Shown: positions 48,601 to 59,800 of the stretch, piece by piece
Layout of the letters: every line of letters starts with the position of its first letter
Numbering within the stretch: position 1 is the stretch's first letter
Assembly (NCBI GenBank): GCA_963969365.1
Contig: OZ017753.1
Coordinates: forward strand, 1,736,001-1,800,000
Source: Asterochloris sp. CNOR1
Taxonomy: Eukaryota > Chlorophyta > Trebouxiophyceae > Trebouxiales > Trebouxiaceae
DNA: 64,000 bases
Direction of reading: 5' to 3'
Notes under the pieces: model-generated
What the model saw: the letters and a program-made list of their open reading frames with translations, nothing else
The model's database searches: none
What the model was told of the DNA's origin: nothing
Program-made: the position numbers and the translations under genes

Positions 48601-51600
48601 CACACAGGATGGGCTATGAACACACCAGTCTGAATCCCAGCAGCAAGTTTTGTGAGTCCAAAGGTGTGGGACACACCGGCTGCACGTGGCCTCTGTGGAT
48701 CTGCATGTTACCTTGGGCTGCTCCACTGCCACCAGCTTGGCCGGCTGCTGTGCAGACTTGGTGGGGGCTGATCATGACACAGCCAGAAAGTGGGGCACTC
48801 AAGGCCTGGGCAGATGGACTCGTCCAGCAGACAGCTACTGCTCTGCCTGGCCCTTTGGCGCGGCCTGGGGCGCCGTGGCATTGGCTGCAGCTGGACAAAG
48901 TCAGCTCTCTAGTGCCAGCTGCCATGGTCGTGAGGGTGTCCAGTCGCTGTGCTCACTTCGTGCTGACGTCGTCAGCCTTCAGCCTGGTGGATGCGTGTCT
49001 ACTATTGCTGGGATAGGCAGCCTGCAGCAACATCTGCAGCACCCTGTTTCAAGGCTCTCTCACTCTGTGCCTGCAGGTTCAACTCCCTCCTAGAAGAAAG
49101 CGTCATTGAGGCAGCCCATGAAGCTGAGCACAGAGCAGCAGCTGAGGCTGCAGTGGACACTGATGGGGATGATGCATCCTCAGGTGTGTGATACCAGCAG
49201 GCACCGTGATGCAGAGCTGTTGTGTGCAAAGCAGTCTGCTGGCTGTGTTTCCCAGGACTCCAGTGCCCAGGTGCTGCACAACAACGGGCTGTTGTGCTCT
49301 ATTTTCAAATGCAAGCTGTCCCGCAGGGAGAGCTCTGTTGCTTAGCAGTGCAGCTCCAGCAGAAGCACGTGCATGCTCAGGCAGATGCACACCTTTGAAT
49401 TTGACAAATTCACTTGTTCAGCTGTGCACAGAAGGACAGCATCTGTGGCCATGAAGGGGTGGCAGCTGTGCCGGCACCAGCTGCTGACATGACACCCTCA
49501 ACACCACCGGCTGCTGGGCAGAAGCAGCACTGGCGGTTAGGGTGACATGCATGTCAATGCTCAGCATAGCATACACACTCAGCCGGGGCCAGGCCAGCCC
49601 TGCTGCGGCCCTCTGCCACACTGGGAGCAGTGTGCCTGACCTTGGCGAAGCAATCAGAAGGAAAACCAGCTCAGACCCACAGACCCCGCTGCCCTGACAG
49701 CGCAGCCCCTGATCTGATGCCTGCAGAGGTGCTGCACCTCATGGTTTTTGCACTGCCCTCTGAGGGGTTCCCATGGTCACAGCAGTGCAAACAGCGCTGT
49801 CCCTGCAGCTGAGCCCAAAGTGATGCTGCCTGCAGACGCGCTGCGCCACGAGGTCCCCCCTCTGCCCTTTGAGCTGCAAGTGCTTGAGGTGGCCCTGGGG
49901 GATGTGTGCGCTCTGGTGTCCCAGCTGGGCAAGGAGCTGGAGGCAGTAGCCCACCCGGCGCTGGATGCCCTCATGAAGTCGGTGAGCGCTGCAGAAACGC
50001 ACCTGTGCTCTCCGTGTGGTGCTAGCTAGAAGCCTGGCGCATCTGTTGCTTGTGCGCTGGAACCCCTCACGAGGTCTCTGCACGGTGAACATGATCTTGA
50101 TGGGCAGAACGGTTGACTTAACCCCACAGTGCACGTCCTCATGAAGGTGGTCAGAGAGCCACACAGGTTCAGTGTACTTTGCTTGTCCTTCTTGTGGAGT
50201 GGGGAGAGGGCCTGGCTCTTGAGTATAGCCTGTGTGCCCTCATGAAGTTTCTGTGGCGTGGGCAGCTCCAACCTGATATGATGAATGTCCCGCACTGGAC
50301 GCCTCGTGAAGTTGATGAGAGCCACTGCCACCAGGCTCCCATCCCAGCAAAAGCTAGGAACAGTAAATTCTAGAAAGCCTACCCGCCCTCTGCAGACCGC
50401 AACAGGCAACCTGGAGCGTGTGCGCAAGGTCAAGACTCGGCACCAGCGCCTGTTCTCGCGGGTGACGGCTGTGCGCGAGGAGCTGCAGCGGTTCCTGGAG
50501 GACGACGATGACATGGTCAAGATGTGTTTGACGCGGAAACGGGAGCTGGAGCAGGCCGCCAACCAGTCGGGGGCTGGGGGTGAGCACTGCACCTGTTGTG
50601 CTCTTCTTTGATGCCCTCGAGCTTGCATCTGGGCTTGACCGCCATCCACCTGGGGGCAGACAGCCTAGGACAGGTGGCATGTTGCCTGTGCGTGGTGATG
50701 CATTGCCCACAGGAGTGTTTAAAGCGGGAGCTGGAGCAGGCCGCCGACCAGACGGGGGTCAGTTGTGTGCCTGAGCCTCCTGTATAGGTCCCGGTGGGAG
50801 GTGCCTATGCTCCTGAATGGTGCTGAGGCAGGGCAGGATCTGCTTATGGCACTCACATGACATGAACTTGTCCCTTTGTTCGAGAGCAGGCTGCAGGGTT
50901 AGACATGCCAATGGCCAAGCTCAGCGTGGTTCTAGTGTGAACGTCATCCATCAGCATCTGCCACTCAGCCAGGCATTGCTCTCGCGCTTGTGTGCTTGTG
51001 CTGTCCCACTGATGGCACGCTCTGGGGCCTGACCTGCAGGCAACATGATGACCCCAGCCATGAGCATTCCCCAGCACGGCAGCATGGTGCACAGCAGCCT
51101 ACGCAGGAGCTTTGGGCATCGCCACAGCGTTCAGGGGGGCAGTCCACAGCTGGACCTGGCTCCAGCCGACTCCACAGCCTCACAGGATCTGCCTGGTGAG
51201 CATGGTGCACCCGCTGCAGGGCCACGTGGCTGACTGGACGCCGTTGCAGGTGGTGGCTGTGGAGCAGCATGCACCTGATGCTGCCATCTGGCCTGAAGCT
51301 GGCCTGCACCGCTGTGCTGTGGCATGTCTGTGACTTGGGCTTGAAGGCAGCCCTGGAGAGGCTCTGCCTCTTGCTTTCAGCAGGTGGCAAAGATGGTGCT
51401 GATCAGGTGCACGTTGGGCTTCAGAGGTTCAGGCTAGTAGTGACGCCCTCCTGTGCAGATGCACCATTTCTAGGTCTTCCGACAGCCTGAGCCCAACATG
51501 CTTGCCTGTGCAGGCCCGCAGGTCATTGAGAGCGATGGCAGTGAAGAGGCAGCTGAGGCAGTCGAGAATTTATTGGAGTCCTATTTCATTCAGATTGATA

Positions 51601-52100
51601 GCACATATGACCGCCTTGTTTCAATCGGTAAGGCTGACTCCAACGTCCAGGCAGAGCTGGCACTCAGTGCAGGCTTGAACTGTCTGCAGACGCATATCTG
51701 CAGACAGAAGCTGGCCCCTGAGTCTCCTGCTCACTGCCTCATTGATGGGCTGCCCTGCAGCTGACTACATCCAGGATACTGAGGAGTACATCAACATTGA
51801 GCTTGATAGCGCCCGAAATCGTCTCATAAAACTGGAAATCTTGATCACTGCAGCAACATTCGCTATTGCTTGTTTTGGCCTCATAGCAGGTGAGTTTGCA
51901 GCATGCTATGCTGAACCGCTCACTGTGTGTGTCGAGCATGCTGCTCCCCTGCAGGAATCCTAGGAGAGAACTTGATCATCCCAGACTTCTTGACGCAAAA
52001 GGTCTCTGGCTTCTGGCTGCTGAACGGCGTGTGCCTTGTGGCCTGCATTGGTGCCTTCTATGCCCTGCTGGGCTACATTAAGTACAAACGGTTGCTGTAA
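45651..52100 (+). CDS. MRS2: MRS2/CorA-type Mg2+ transporter with GEN in place of GMN
   Basis: Two-helix magnesium channel family of mitochondria, plastids and vacuoles. Exons: 45651-45748, 46425-46646, 47318-47393, 47944-48134, 49077-49183, 49809-49981, 50396-50579, 51040-51195, 51514-51627, 51761-51889, 51955-52100; 1596 bases, 531 residues. Family features in order: IPIRDMRLLDPVL and IVFSIEHVRLIISATVVII, LPFELQVLEVALGDVC, NLERVRKVKTRHQRLFSRV, LEDDDDMVKMCLTRK, DYIQDTEEYINIELDSARNR, TM1 ILITAATFAIACFGLIAG, then ILGENLIIPDF where the family has (F)GMN, and TM2 FWLLNGVCLVACIGAFYALL with a basic end. The Met-to-Glu change in the signature tripeptide is read directly from bases gga gag aac just after the splice at 51955. 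Localisation is unclear; the N-terminus MDAEYSADVDF is not a targeting peptide, which hints at a vacuolar or other endomembrane member. Confidence 0.93.
46226..46445 (+). repeat. Three copies of an MRS2 splice-acceptor segment
   Basis: The segment around the true acceptor at 46424 (ctcatctgcgctgcctgcag|gcggtggcag) has two related copies at about 46226-46260 and 46312-46352 in the same intron. All keep 'gctgcctgca(g/c)gc...gcagtggg' with small indels. Confidence 0.75.
47651..47913 (+). repeat. Partial decayed copies of the MRS2 exon at 47944
   Basis: The exon opening 'aagttcaagctggggatccc' and containing 'cgcctgctggacccagtg' is echoed upstream at about 47651-47700, at 47756-47820 ('cggctgctggacccagtg') and at 47887-47913 ('ccagtgctgctcgcctctgaga'). 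The copies are frame-broken and intronic. Confidence 0.75.
50721..50763 (+). repeat. Decayed copy of the end of the MRS2 exon 50396-50579
   Basis: 'gcgggagctggagcaggccgcc' style sequence at about 50725-50760 repeats the coding end at 50539-50579 with few changes, about 190 bases into the intron. Confidence 0.75.
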
Positions 52101-52210
52101 GCTGATGAAGCATGGGCATTGCTATCATTCACATGAGGACATGATTCACGTGCAGTAGCAGCAGGACCAGCATGCATTCCAAGGACGTGTTGGAGCTGCA
52201 AGATAGAGCG

Positions 52211-55200
52211 TCATGCCTGCACCTCTGCAGATTTTGCCTGCTTCCGCCTTGCTGGGGCTTTGATGGCAGCAATGCCGGTTGCTTCTCTGCCTGTCACCAA
52301 CACGTTGACATCATATGTGCCCTCGTAGGTGTAGTAAGCCTCTGCATCACAAAATGACTTGGCCACCTGCAGTGCAGCAACCTGATCTGGGCATCTGGAC
52401 CGGGCAGCATGCACATCTGCAAGTGCAACCTCCATTCACCATTTACATGGAATGCAGCGTTTGAGCTGATGCTCCCATCGTGAGGCAGTGCTTGGGGGGC
52501 AGGCAAACCAGCATTGCCCAGGGCCTCACCAGGAAGTCTGAAACGATGCCGTTGCCACCCAAGAGCTCCCGACCCAGGGACATCACCTCCCGCCCTGCAG
52601 CACGGGCACCCTGCAGAGTGGGCTTGCTGGGGACGCCAGCCTGGCTGCAGATCACCCAAGGGAAGAAGGCCAGTGTTATTGCCGCCTCTCAGCATACAGT
52701 GCCCTTGGGCTCCCCTAGGGCAAAAAATTTGTGTAACAGCAGCCCTGAGGCCTCTCACCTCGCAATGTGGTCCACGCCTTCACCATTGACGCCTGTGCAT
52801 GGCTCATCTTGCCCTGCTCGTGCAGGCGGCTCAGGCGGTACACCATGAGGAACATGGCATTGATGTTGCCCAGCATCCGGGCCAAGCGCTCCTGGCCCAG
52901 CTGCAGCACCAGACACTTGATGTCAGGAATAAGTAAAATGGAGTCAGTGTGCACCCGCTTGGACGTTGCAGCAGCAGAGGGCTGTCACCCATGCACAGGA
53001 GCAGGATGCGTGGGTTGAGCCTCAGCACTGCCCCAGATCGCACCCCAGGCAGCATGACCATGAGGGGTCCTACATCTCTTTATTTTGCTTGCTGAAGAGC
53101 ACCAGCCTGTCTCTGCAGCGGCTTGGTACGAGGCAGCCTGCACAGCGCTGTGCGTAGTGCGCAAGCCGCAGGCTGGCATTGGACGGCAATGCAGGCATGA
53201 CGACTGCCAAGCACACTTCTGGATTACAGTCATCAGAATGGTGAAGAAGAAGAAAGAGGTGTCTCTGCTCAACACTCAGACCAACAGGCTGCCTGGAAGG
53301 AGGCCGAGACGACGTCAAAAAGTTGCAGCAATTAGAAGACCTGTCCGTTGGTTGGCACACAGGACTCGCCTGGAAGGAAGCCAGGGGGACGCCAAACTGC
53401 TCCCGCTCCTGGAGGTAGCGGCTGCACATGTCGTAAACACCCATGGCAAGGCCCAGCGGCTGCCAGGCCACCAGGATGCGGCTGATGGCCAACACCTTAT
53501 TGGTGTCCTGCAGAGGTAGGAGGCGGCCAGGCTTAGATACAATGCTGGGCCTGATGCAACTGTTCGCGACCCATCTGCTGATGCATATGCATCCAGTAGG
53601 GGCCAATTCATTTTGGGCAGGCACAGCTAACTGCTACAAGCTGCTGGAGCTGCAGGCCACAACACAGGTTGATGAGATGTGATCCAGGCTGCCAACAAAA
53701 CTCCTGAATCCTGATCATAACTGCCTCCAGTACGGCGTTACAGATGGCAGCAGCCTAGTGGCTGACTGCAGCAGGCAAGCCTGTGCTTCTGGTGAGGGCC
53801 ACAGAGCAGCCCTCTTGAGGGCTGAACAGAGTAAAATGGGCTGACACCCCACCTCCTGATGTTCTGAATCGCCATGCCATTCTTGCTCACCTGGAAGCTG
53901 TTGACGCCAGGTAGCCGCGCACTGTCTGGCACCACACACCCTTCCATCTCGATGTCGGCATTTTGCACACACCTCAGCGCGATCTTTTTCTCGATCTTGC
54001 CCGTCTTGTAGCCTGGGTTTCCCTTGCGCACTACAAACGCATTGATCTGCTTGGTCTCAAGATTTCTAGCCCAAATGACCACCACATCTGCAGGCAAAGT
54101 TGCAACAGGTGTTAGTTGATAATAGATGACAGCGGTGCTATGACAAGTCAAGGGTTTTGTGACGTGTGTGCCCAGCTGACCAGCCCATCTGCAACCAGGT
54201 TGTGGCACTCACAACATGAGCTGCGATGCATGCCATGCCAGCGCTGGCCTTTGCTATGGAGCAGAGAAACATGGTGCAAGCCAAGCAGCACTAGACAAAG
54301 TCCATTGGAGCAGCTTTGCTCATGCCTCTTGTCCACAGAGGCTCAGACACAGGTTCAGGCAGTGGCGGCTACATTGAACTGTCAGCAAGGAAACCAGTCA
54401 CCTTTGCCTGATGCACTGCAACAACCTGCAAGCATACGTTTGCAGACATGCTTCCAGACACACACAGTCAGGCAACTGCTGCCAGCAAGCCTGATGTACA
54501 GCAGTCATTCTGATATGCAGATGATGCCAGCGGATGCACTGCACTTACCTGCAAAGGTGGCATTGCCAATCCAGCGCTTGAGCCCATTCAGCTCCCATCC
54601 GCCTGGCACCCGCTTAGCAGTTGTCTGCAGGGCAGAGGCGTCGCTCCCGTTGCTGGGCTCTGTCAGGCCCCAGGCCCCCACCGTTTTCAGTGCAGCCAGG
54701 TCTGGCAGCAGCTCCTGCAGGCAGGGGCTGTCAGTGGCACCTTGCTTGTGACACAACCCTGACACATCAAAGCCACAGCCAGCAGCTGCTAGTCATGCAG
54801 GCAACATCAGACCCCTGCTGGACTGCGGCAACTGATTGCACAGCTGCACAAGGCCCAGAGCAGCTGAACATGCTGGGGCGGTGCTGCCACCAGACCCAGG
54901 ACTGAGCAGCCCTCATGGGACTTGAGTGATGCACTTCTTGTCGTCCTCTGCTGCTCACAACCCGTGTAGAACTGCTCAGCACGAAGCAGACCGCTTCATG
55001 CTCAGGCAACCATGCCAAGGCTGTGAATGATAGCTCACCATCTTCTGCAGCTGTAAGCCCAGAGGCAGTTGTCTGCACGTGCAAGCTGGTGCACACCATA
55101 AGCGACAGACGACAGCCCATGCAGGGTTCTGAAAGCAGCTCACCTTCTTTTGCTGCTCAGAGCCCAGCAGGCCAATGGTCAGCATCAGCAGGCTATTGTG

Positions 55201-56022
55201 CACCATGAGGAAGGTAGACATGCTGCCATCCACCCGGGCCAGCTCAATGCAGACCATGCCAGCCTCGACCACTGAGTGGCCAGGGCACCCATACCTGCAC
55301 ACAGAGGGGCAGGCAGTGGCAGTGAGTGCGGTCTTGGCAGGGGTTGCAGGGGTGTGCAGCTATGTAGAGCCGGCTGCAGGCATGGGAGGCATGACGTATG
55401 CCTCGGGATTGACATGCTGCGCGGCAGTGAATCCACCCACAGCAGGCTACTGCTGTGGCACCCAAGGGTGCTGGCTGCCCTAGCCTCAAGTGACAGGAGA
55501 TGCAGGTGACACTAGCGCAGCTTCAGACAATGCTTGGGGCTGCACGCACAGTGCCCCTCTTGCTTCAGGTGCAGATGCATTGCAGCGTGCACAAGGCAAA
55601 GAGCACCCACCCCTCTAGGGTTGCCCCTGCAACGCCCAGCTTAGCCAGCTTGGGCACCAGCTGGTGAGGAAAGGCCGCGCGCTCCCAGTAATCAGCAATG
55701 ACTGGGGCCACCTCCTGCTCCTGCAGCAAAATAAGCAGCAAAACATCAGCCTGACAGCATGCACAGTAGATTATGACTCTTGAATGAGCTGGTGTGGAAC
55801 ACCAGCGCTCACCGCAAAGGTGTGGGGCACCAGGGCTCACCGCAAAGGTGCGGACTTTGTACTTGGTGGCCTTCTCTTGCTCAGACAGCAGGTCATCCCA
55901 TTGAAGCCAATCATGGCGGGCCTCAGGGAAAGCTGCCATTGTCTGAGCATGGGGGAAGGTTGGATAGTCGCTGGCGCTTGTGGAGGCCTTGGCGTCCTGC
56001 CGCTGCAGGGCCTGCTCCTCAT
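52211..56022 (-). CDS. ACX4: Acyl-CoA oxidase ACX4 (short-chain, peroxisomal type); first exon not found
   Basis: FAD enzyme of peroxisomal beta-oxidation that oxidises short-chain acyl-CoA to enoyl-CoA with H2O2 release; ACX4 is closer to acyl-CoA dehydrogenases than to other oxidases. Exons on the minus strand: 56022-55841, 55720-55611, 55294-55144, 54714-54549, 54087-53891, 53507-53370, 52900-52759, 52594-52530, 52366-52211; in phase, about 434 residues (Arabidopsis ACX4 436). Signatures: [79 protein letters not shown] and [20 protein letters not shown] (with the catalytic Glu in the TYEGT motif). The first listed exon opens after an acceptor at 56023 and lacks an ATG, so a short 5' exon is missing. 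The last residues are ...SAEVQA, not a PTS1 such as SRL. The intron after 53370 has a GC donor. Confidence 0.94.
55801..55856 (-). repeat. 28-bp tandem duplication of an ACX4 splice donor
   Basis: Plus-strand units 55801-55828 and 55829-55856 both contain gctcaccgcaaaggtg, which in the gene's direction is ...cacctttgcg|gtgagc. The exon end and donor are therefore duplicated. The donor at 55841 keeps the ACX4 frame; the second donor-like site lies inside the intron. Confidence 0.85.
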
Positions 56023-56859
56023 CTACATGCACAGCGCAGGCTTAAGAGGGACAGATGTGTGTGAACGTGGAGGGGCCGCCCAGCTGGCGGCTGATGCCTG
56101 ACTGGTGCAATGGGGGTCCAGGCTATGCTGATGAGGAATGCATTGCTGGCAGGCAGCCACGACAAGCGATTGGTGGTGATGACATGGCAGAGTCAGCTTC
56201 GTGCGCAGGCCATCTGAGACAGCTGCACATGATTGCTGATGCACCAATTACATGGCTTCAGGGTAAAGAAGGCATGCAACACCGCAAGCAAGGAACGGGC
56301 TGCTGGTTCCATTTCGAAAGCTTGAGCACCTTCATTTGGGACATTCAAGTGGCCTGCCAGCACGTTGATCCTTGGGTTAGGAGTCTCCATTATTGCTCGG
56401 AGGTTCATGAAGAAGGAAGCAGGAGGAAGCGCAGTAGGGCTCGCTTTCGAGTTGTCACCTCGGCATGCTGTCACCCTCACCTCAGACCATGAAGGACTGG
56501 CTGAGTGTTGCCTGCTATTATATTTAGCTTTACAACACTGCAGATGTCACTCAGAAGGTGTCGTTGCATGTCAGGTGCAATGGCAGATGTCACCAAGGAC
56601 ATGGTCAAGAGGCGCTCTGAATGATCAGCCACAACACTCCTTAGCTCACACCACTGCCTAATCAGAATTTCACTTGCAGCGGAGAGCAGAGTGCATGCTG
56701 CGGAGAGGCTGTCCTGAACGACTGGATGCACTGCTCCCAGGTGCCGGGTGCAGCAGAGAGCCCTGCAGCAATGGCAGAAGAGCAGTCAGTGCCTGACACA
56801 AACAGCCTCACAGCAGCACTTGTTGCAAGTGTACCCCAACAGCAGCCCAACCCTGAGCC
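56023..56859. other. ACX4 upstream region / 3' flank of the GT2-GH9 gene
   Basis: About 840 bases. It probably holds the short first exon and promoter of ACX4, which I could not place with a matching splice phase, and the 3' UTR of the upstream gene. A minus ORF at 56193-56480 is unfamiliar. Confidence 0.4.
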
Positions 56860-59800
56860 TCACATGACACCCTCGCCCTGTGGCAGCATAGCCACGGGGC
56901 TTTGCATAGGATGCAAGAATTGTGGTGACCCACCTGCTGCCAAGCTCTGCCAGGCGGCAGTGTTTTCCAGCACGACAGCCATGTCGGACACCTTTCTGGA
57001 GTCCTGGTACACATCACTGGTTGAGCTGCCACTGGGGCCGCTGACCAAGCAGCCCTGCAGAAGATGGCACACTGCGAGTGAGATGTAGCACTGTCTCAGC
57101 AGTCTGCTTTGAGGAGGGCACGACACGTGAGGTTACCCTGAGGAGGTGATGTCGAGGTTTGTGCATTGGTTTTGCAAACTGGAGGGCTAGCCAGTCCTGG
57201 CATGCGCTGGTCATCCCTGTGGAGCAATTCATGCATGTCATGTCATGCCTGCACATAGTATGGCACAAGGACGACTAATCCTATCCCAGATGGCATGGCT
57301 GACATCCAGAGCATGCATTCAGGCATGGTGGAGCTTGTGGCTATAGGAGGGTGGTGAGCATGAGACGCTGAAAATCTGCATGGGCCACACATGTGCATGC
57401 ATCCCAGAGCTGCCTGTCATGCCAGGCTCACCCTCAGAGGCTGCGGGTTGGAGGAGGCTGCAAAGTACTGGGGCAGGCCGCAGGACGCAGGCTCATTGGG
57501 GCAGGAGGCGGCCTCGTTGGCGCAGTGCGTGCCAGGGTTGATGCCATCGCCCATGACATAGCTCCTGCAGTTGTAGGGCGCGAAAAGCTCAGACTGTGCA
57601 TTCCAAGCACAAGGGTCTGCTGTTGCTCAGGAGCTGCTGCAGGAGGCATTGGCTGAAGGTGGCAGAAGGCTTCGCCAGGCAGGCTTGAAGGGATGGCAGG
57701 CCGGCCCCAAAGTGTCCAGCGCTTGTGTACTTCAGCTATCCGCGTCACACTTTGCGTGTCCCTCAGCAGACCAGGCCGGAACCCACCTGCCGCCTGGGTG
57801 GTTGCCCAGCATGTACTGTGCCTGGGACTGTGCCCAGCAGTTGTAGGAGCGCGCCTGGCTGCTCTGGCCCTTGGCCCTGATGTCAGCGGCATGCAGTGCG
57901 GCCAGGAAGGCCACATTGGCAGTGCTGGGCAGCGTGCTGGAGTGGATGTTGTAAGCGCGGCTGTCAGCTGTGTACCTGCACACAGTGCGATGCCAGAAGG
58001 CTGCATGATCATGTTGAAGAGGCCATGCTGCTGCAGACGAGTTATCAAGCCAAGTACGCCACAGCTTGTGGGGGTTCTGTTTGCTGGGACGGCCCACACG
58101 AAGTCTGCAGGCCAGAAATGTGTGGTAGAGTCATGATGAACACTGCAGGTGGCATGCAGCAGGGTGAATTGTGCAGGCCTCACACCTCAGTCTGGCTGCT
58201 GCTGCATGAGGCTCGTGAACTCACTGCAGCAGCAGCAGCTTCCTACACAGCAGGCAATTGGCCAGGTGAGCAGAAGCCCAGGTGCACAAGCCAGATTGGC
58301 ACGGCTTACATCACATTCTGGTCATCCCCGCAGGCCCAGACGCTAAGGAAGTGCTCGACCTCGCCTACAAAAGTGGACCCCGCCCCAATAGAGGCCAGCA
58401 GGCTGTTGGCGCCCCAGTACAGGTTGTCCCAGTCAAAGTTGTACTCGCCCATGCCTGCAGCACACAGAGGGCTTCGCTGAGGCAGGGGGTGGTTGTGCAG
58501 CGAAGTGAAGGCACACCATTTCTGCACTTCAGACCGCCCCTCTGTGCCACCAGAAGGGCTGTCTTGGCAAAATATGCGATCTACAGAAGGGGCGACCATG
58601 TCAGGTCAGAAAGCATCTCACCACAAGCACTTGCCCATCGATCATGGCAGACACGACTCCCCAAGACCCAAATGAGGACGGCAGCAGACAGCTCAGTGGA
58701 AGCGGTGCATCTGCAATGCATTTGCTGTGCAAGCCCTTTGTGCATAATCTTGGCAACGAAGAATTACTGCCGGCTGCACATGTGTGAGAGGAAGACATGC
58801 CTCACCATCCTGGTTGTTAGTCATGAAGGACTGGTAGAAGCCCACAGCATCCGTAAGGTAGCTGTTAGTGGTGGTGGCCGCGTACATCCAGCTGGCAGCC
58901 CACAAAAGGTCATCTGTCACAGTGCTGGAGGGGTACAGGTAGACCGCATCACCACATGCTGGGAACTGGTTCAGGTTGGTGTCACCTGCAGAGTGGACCA
59001 GCAGACTTAGACTGCTGGTGTCCAGTTACAGCCTGTTGGACTGTAGGGCTGAAAATTGCGTTTCATGCATGGACATGGGTAGAGGTGTCCACAAACAGCC
59101 AGCTGGAACTGCAGCACATCTGCCACGATGCCAGCTGCTCCCTTGCACCTGCTGATGCCATGCTAAGTTGAGTTGTTCAGAAGGAAGTCCTCAACTGTGG
59201 CAATGGGACCCATCACCAAGCGTCTGTGGTGCATGCAAGAATCAAATGCACCTGTGGCAGTAGTGCCCCCACTGGTGGTGGCGGTTCTGACAGTGCTGGC
59301 TGTGCTAGCCGTGGTAGTGGCAGGGGCAGACGTGGCAGCAGAAGTTGCCTTCTTGGTGGTGGCTGGGGCAGCGGTGGTGGCTGTGGTGGCATTCAGGGCC
59401 TGAATGATGAAGCTGTCGTCGCTGGTGGTGTAGGTGCTGGAGGCTGCAATGCCTGCGGGGGCTGCAGTGCTGGCTGAGGTGGTTGCATAGTAGTCATACG
59501 GCAGCACGGCTGCAGCGTCTGTGCCTGTGCCGGTCTGCAGCAGGCGGCGGCTGGTTACCTTTGAGGGGGCTGTGGTGGTGCTGGGGGTGGTCAGCTTGCT
59601 GGCAGCTGTGGTTGCTGGGCTGGCTGTGGCAGACATAGTTGTGGCTGCGGGGGCAGTGGTCGCGACTGGGGAGCTGGCCACTGGCGTCAGTGAGGCAAAG
59701 GAGACTGAGTCGCCATTGGCGTGGCAGTTGGCCATGGCTGCTGTGGAGTAGGTCACTGCTGGGGAGCTGGTGGCAGAGGTGTATAGGGTTTCGGCTGCCT

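Noticed and set aside
56032-56032. ACX4 start at 56032
   Set aside because: The codon there is GTG, and a splice acceptor (catgtag) lies just before the conserved sequence, so the true start is in an unseen upstream exon.
59173-59751. Long plus-strand Val/Ala/Gly-rich ORFs (59173-59403, 59226-59477, 59521-59751)
   Set aside because: They are the reverse complement of the Thr/Ala-rich GH9 exon and have no splice or family support.
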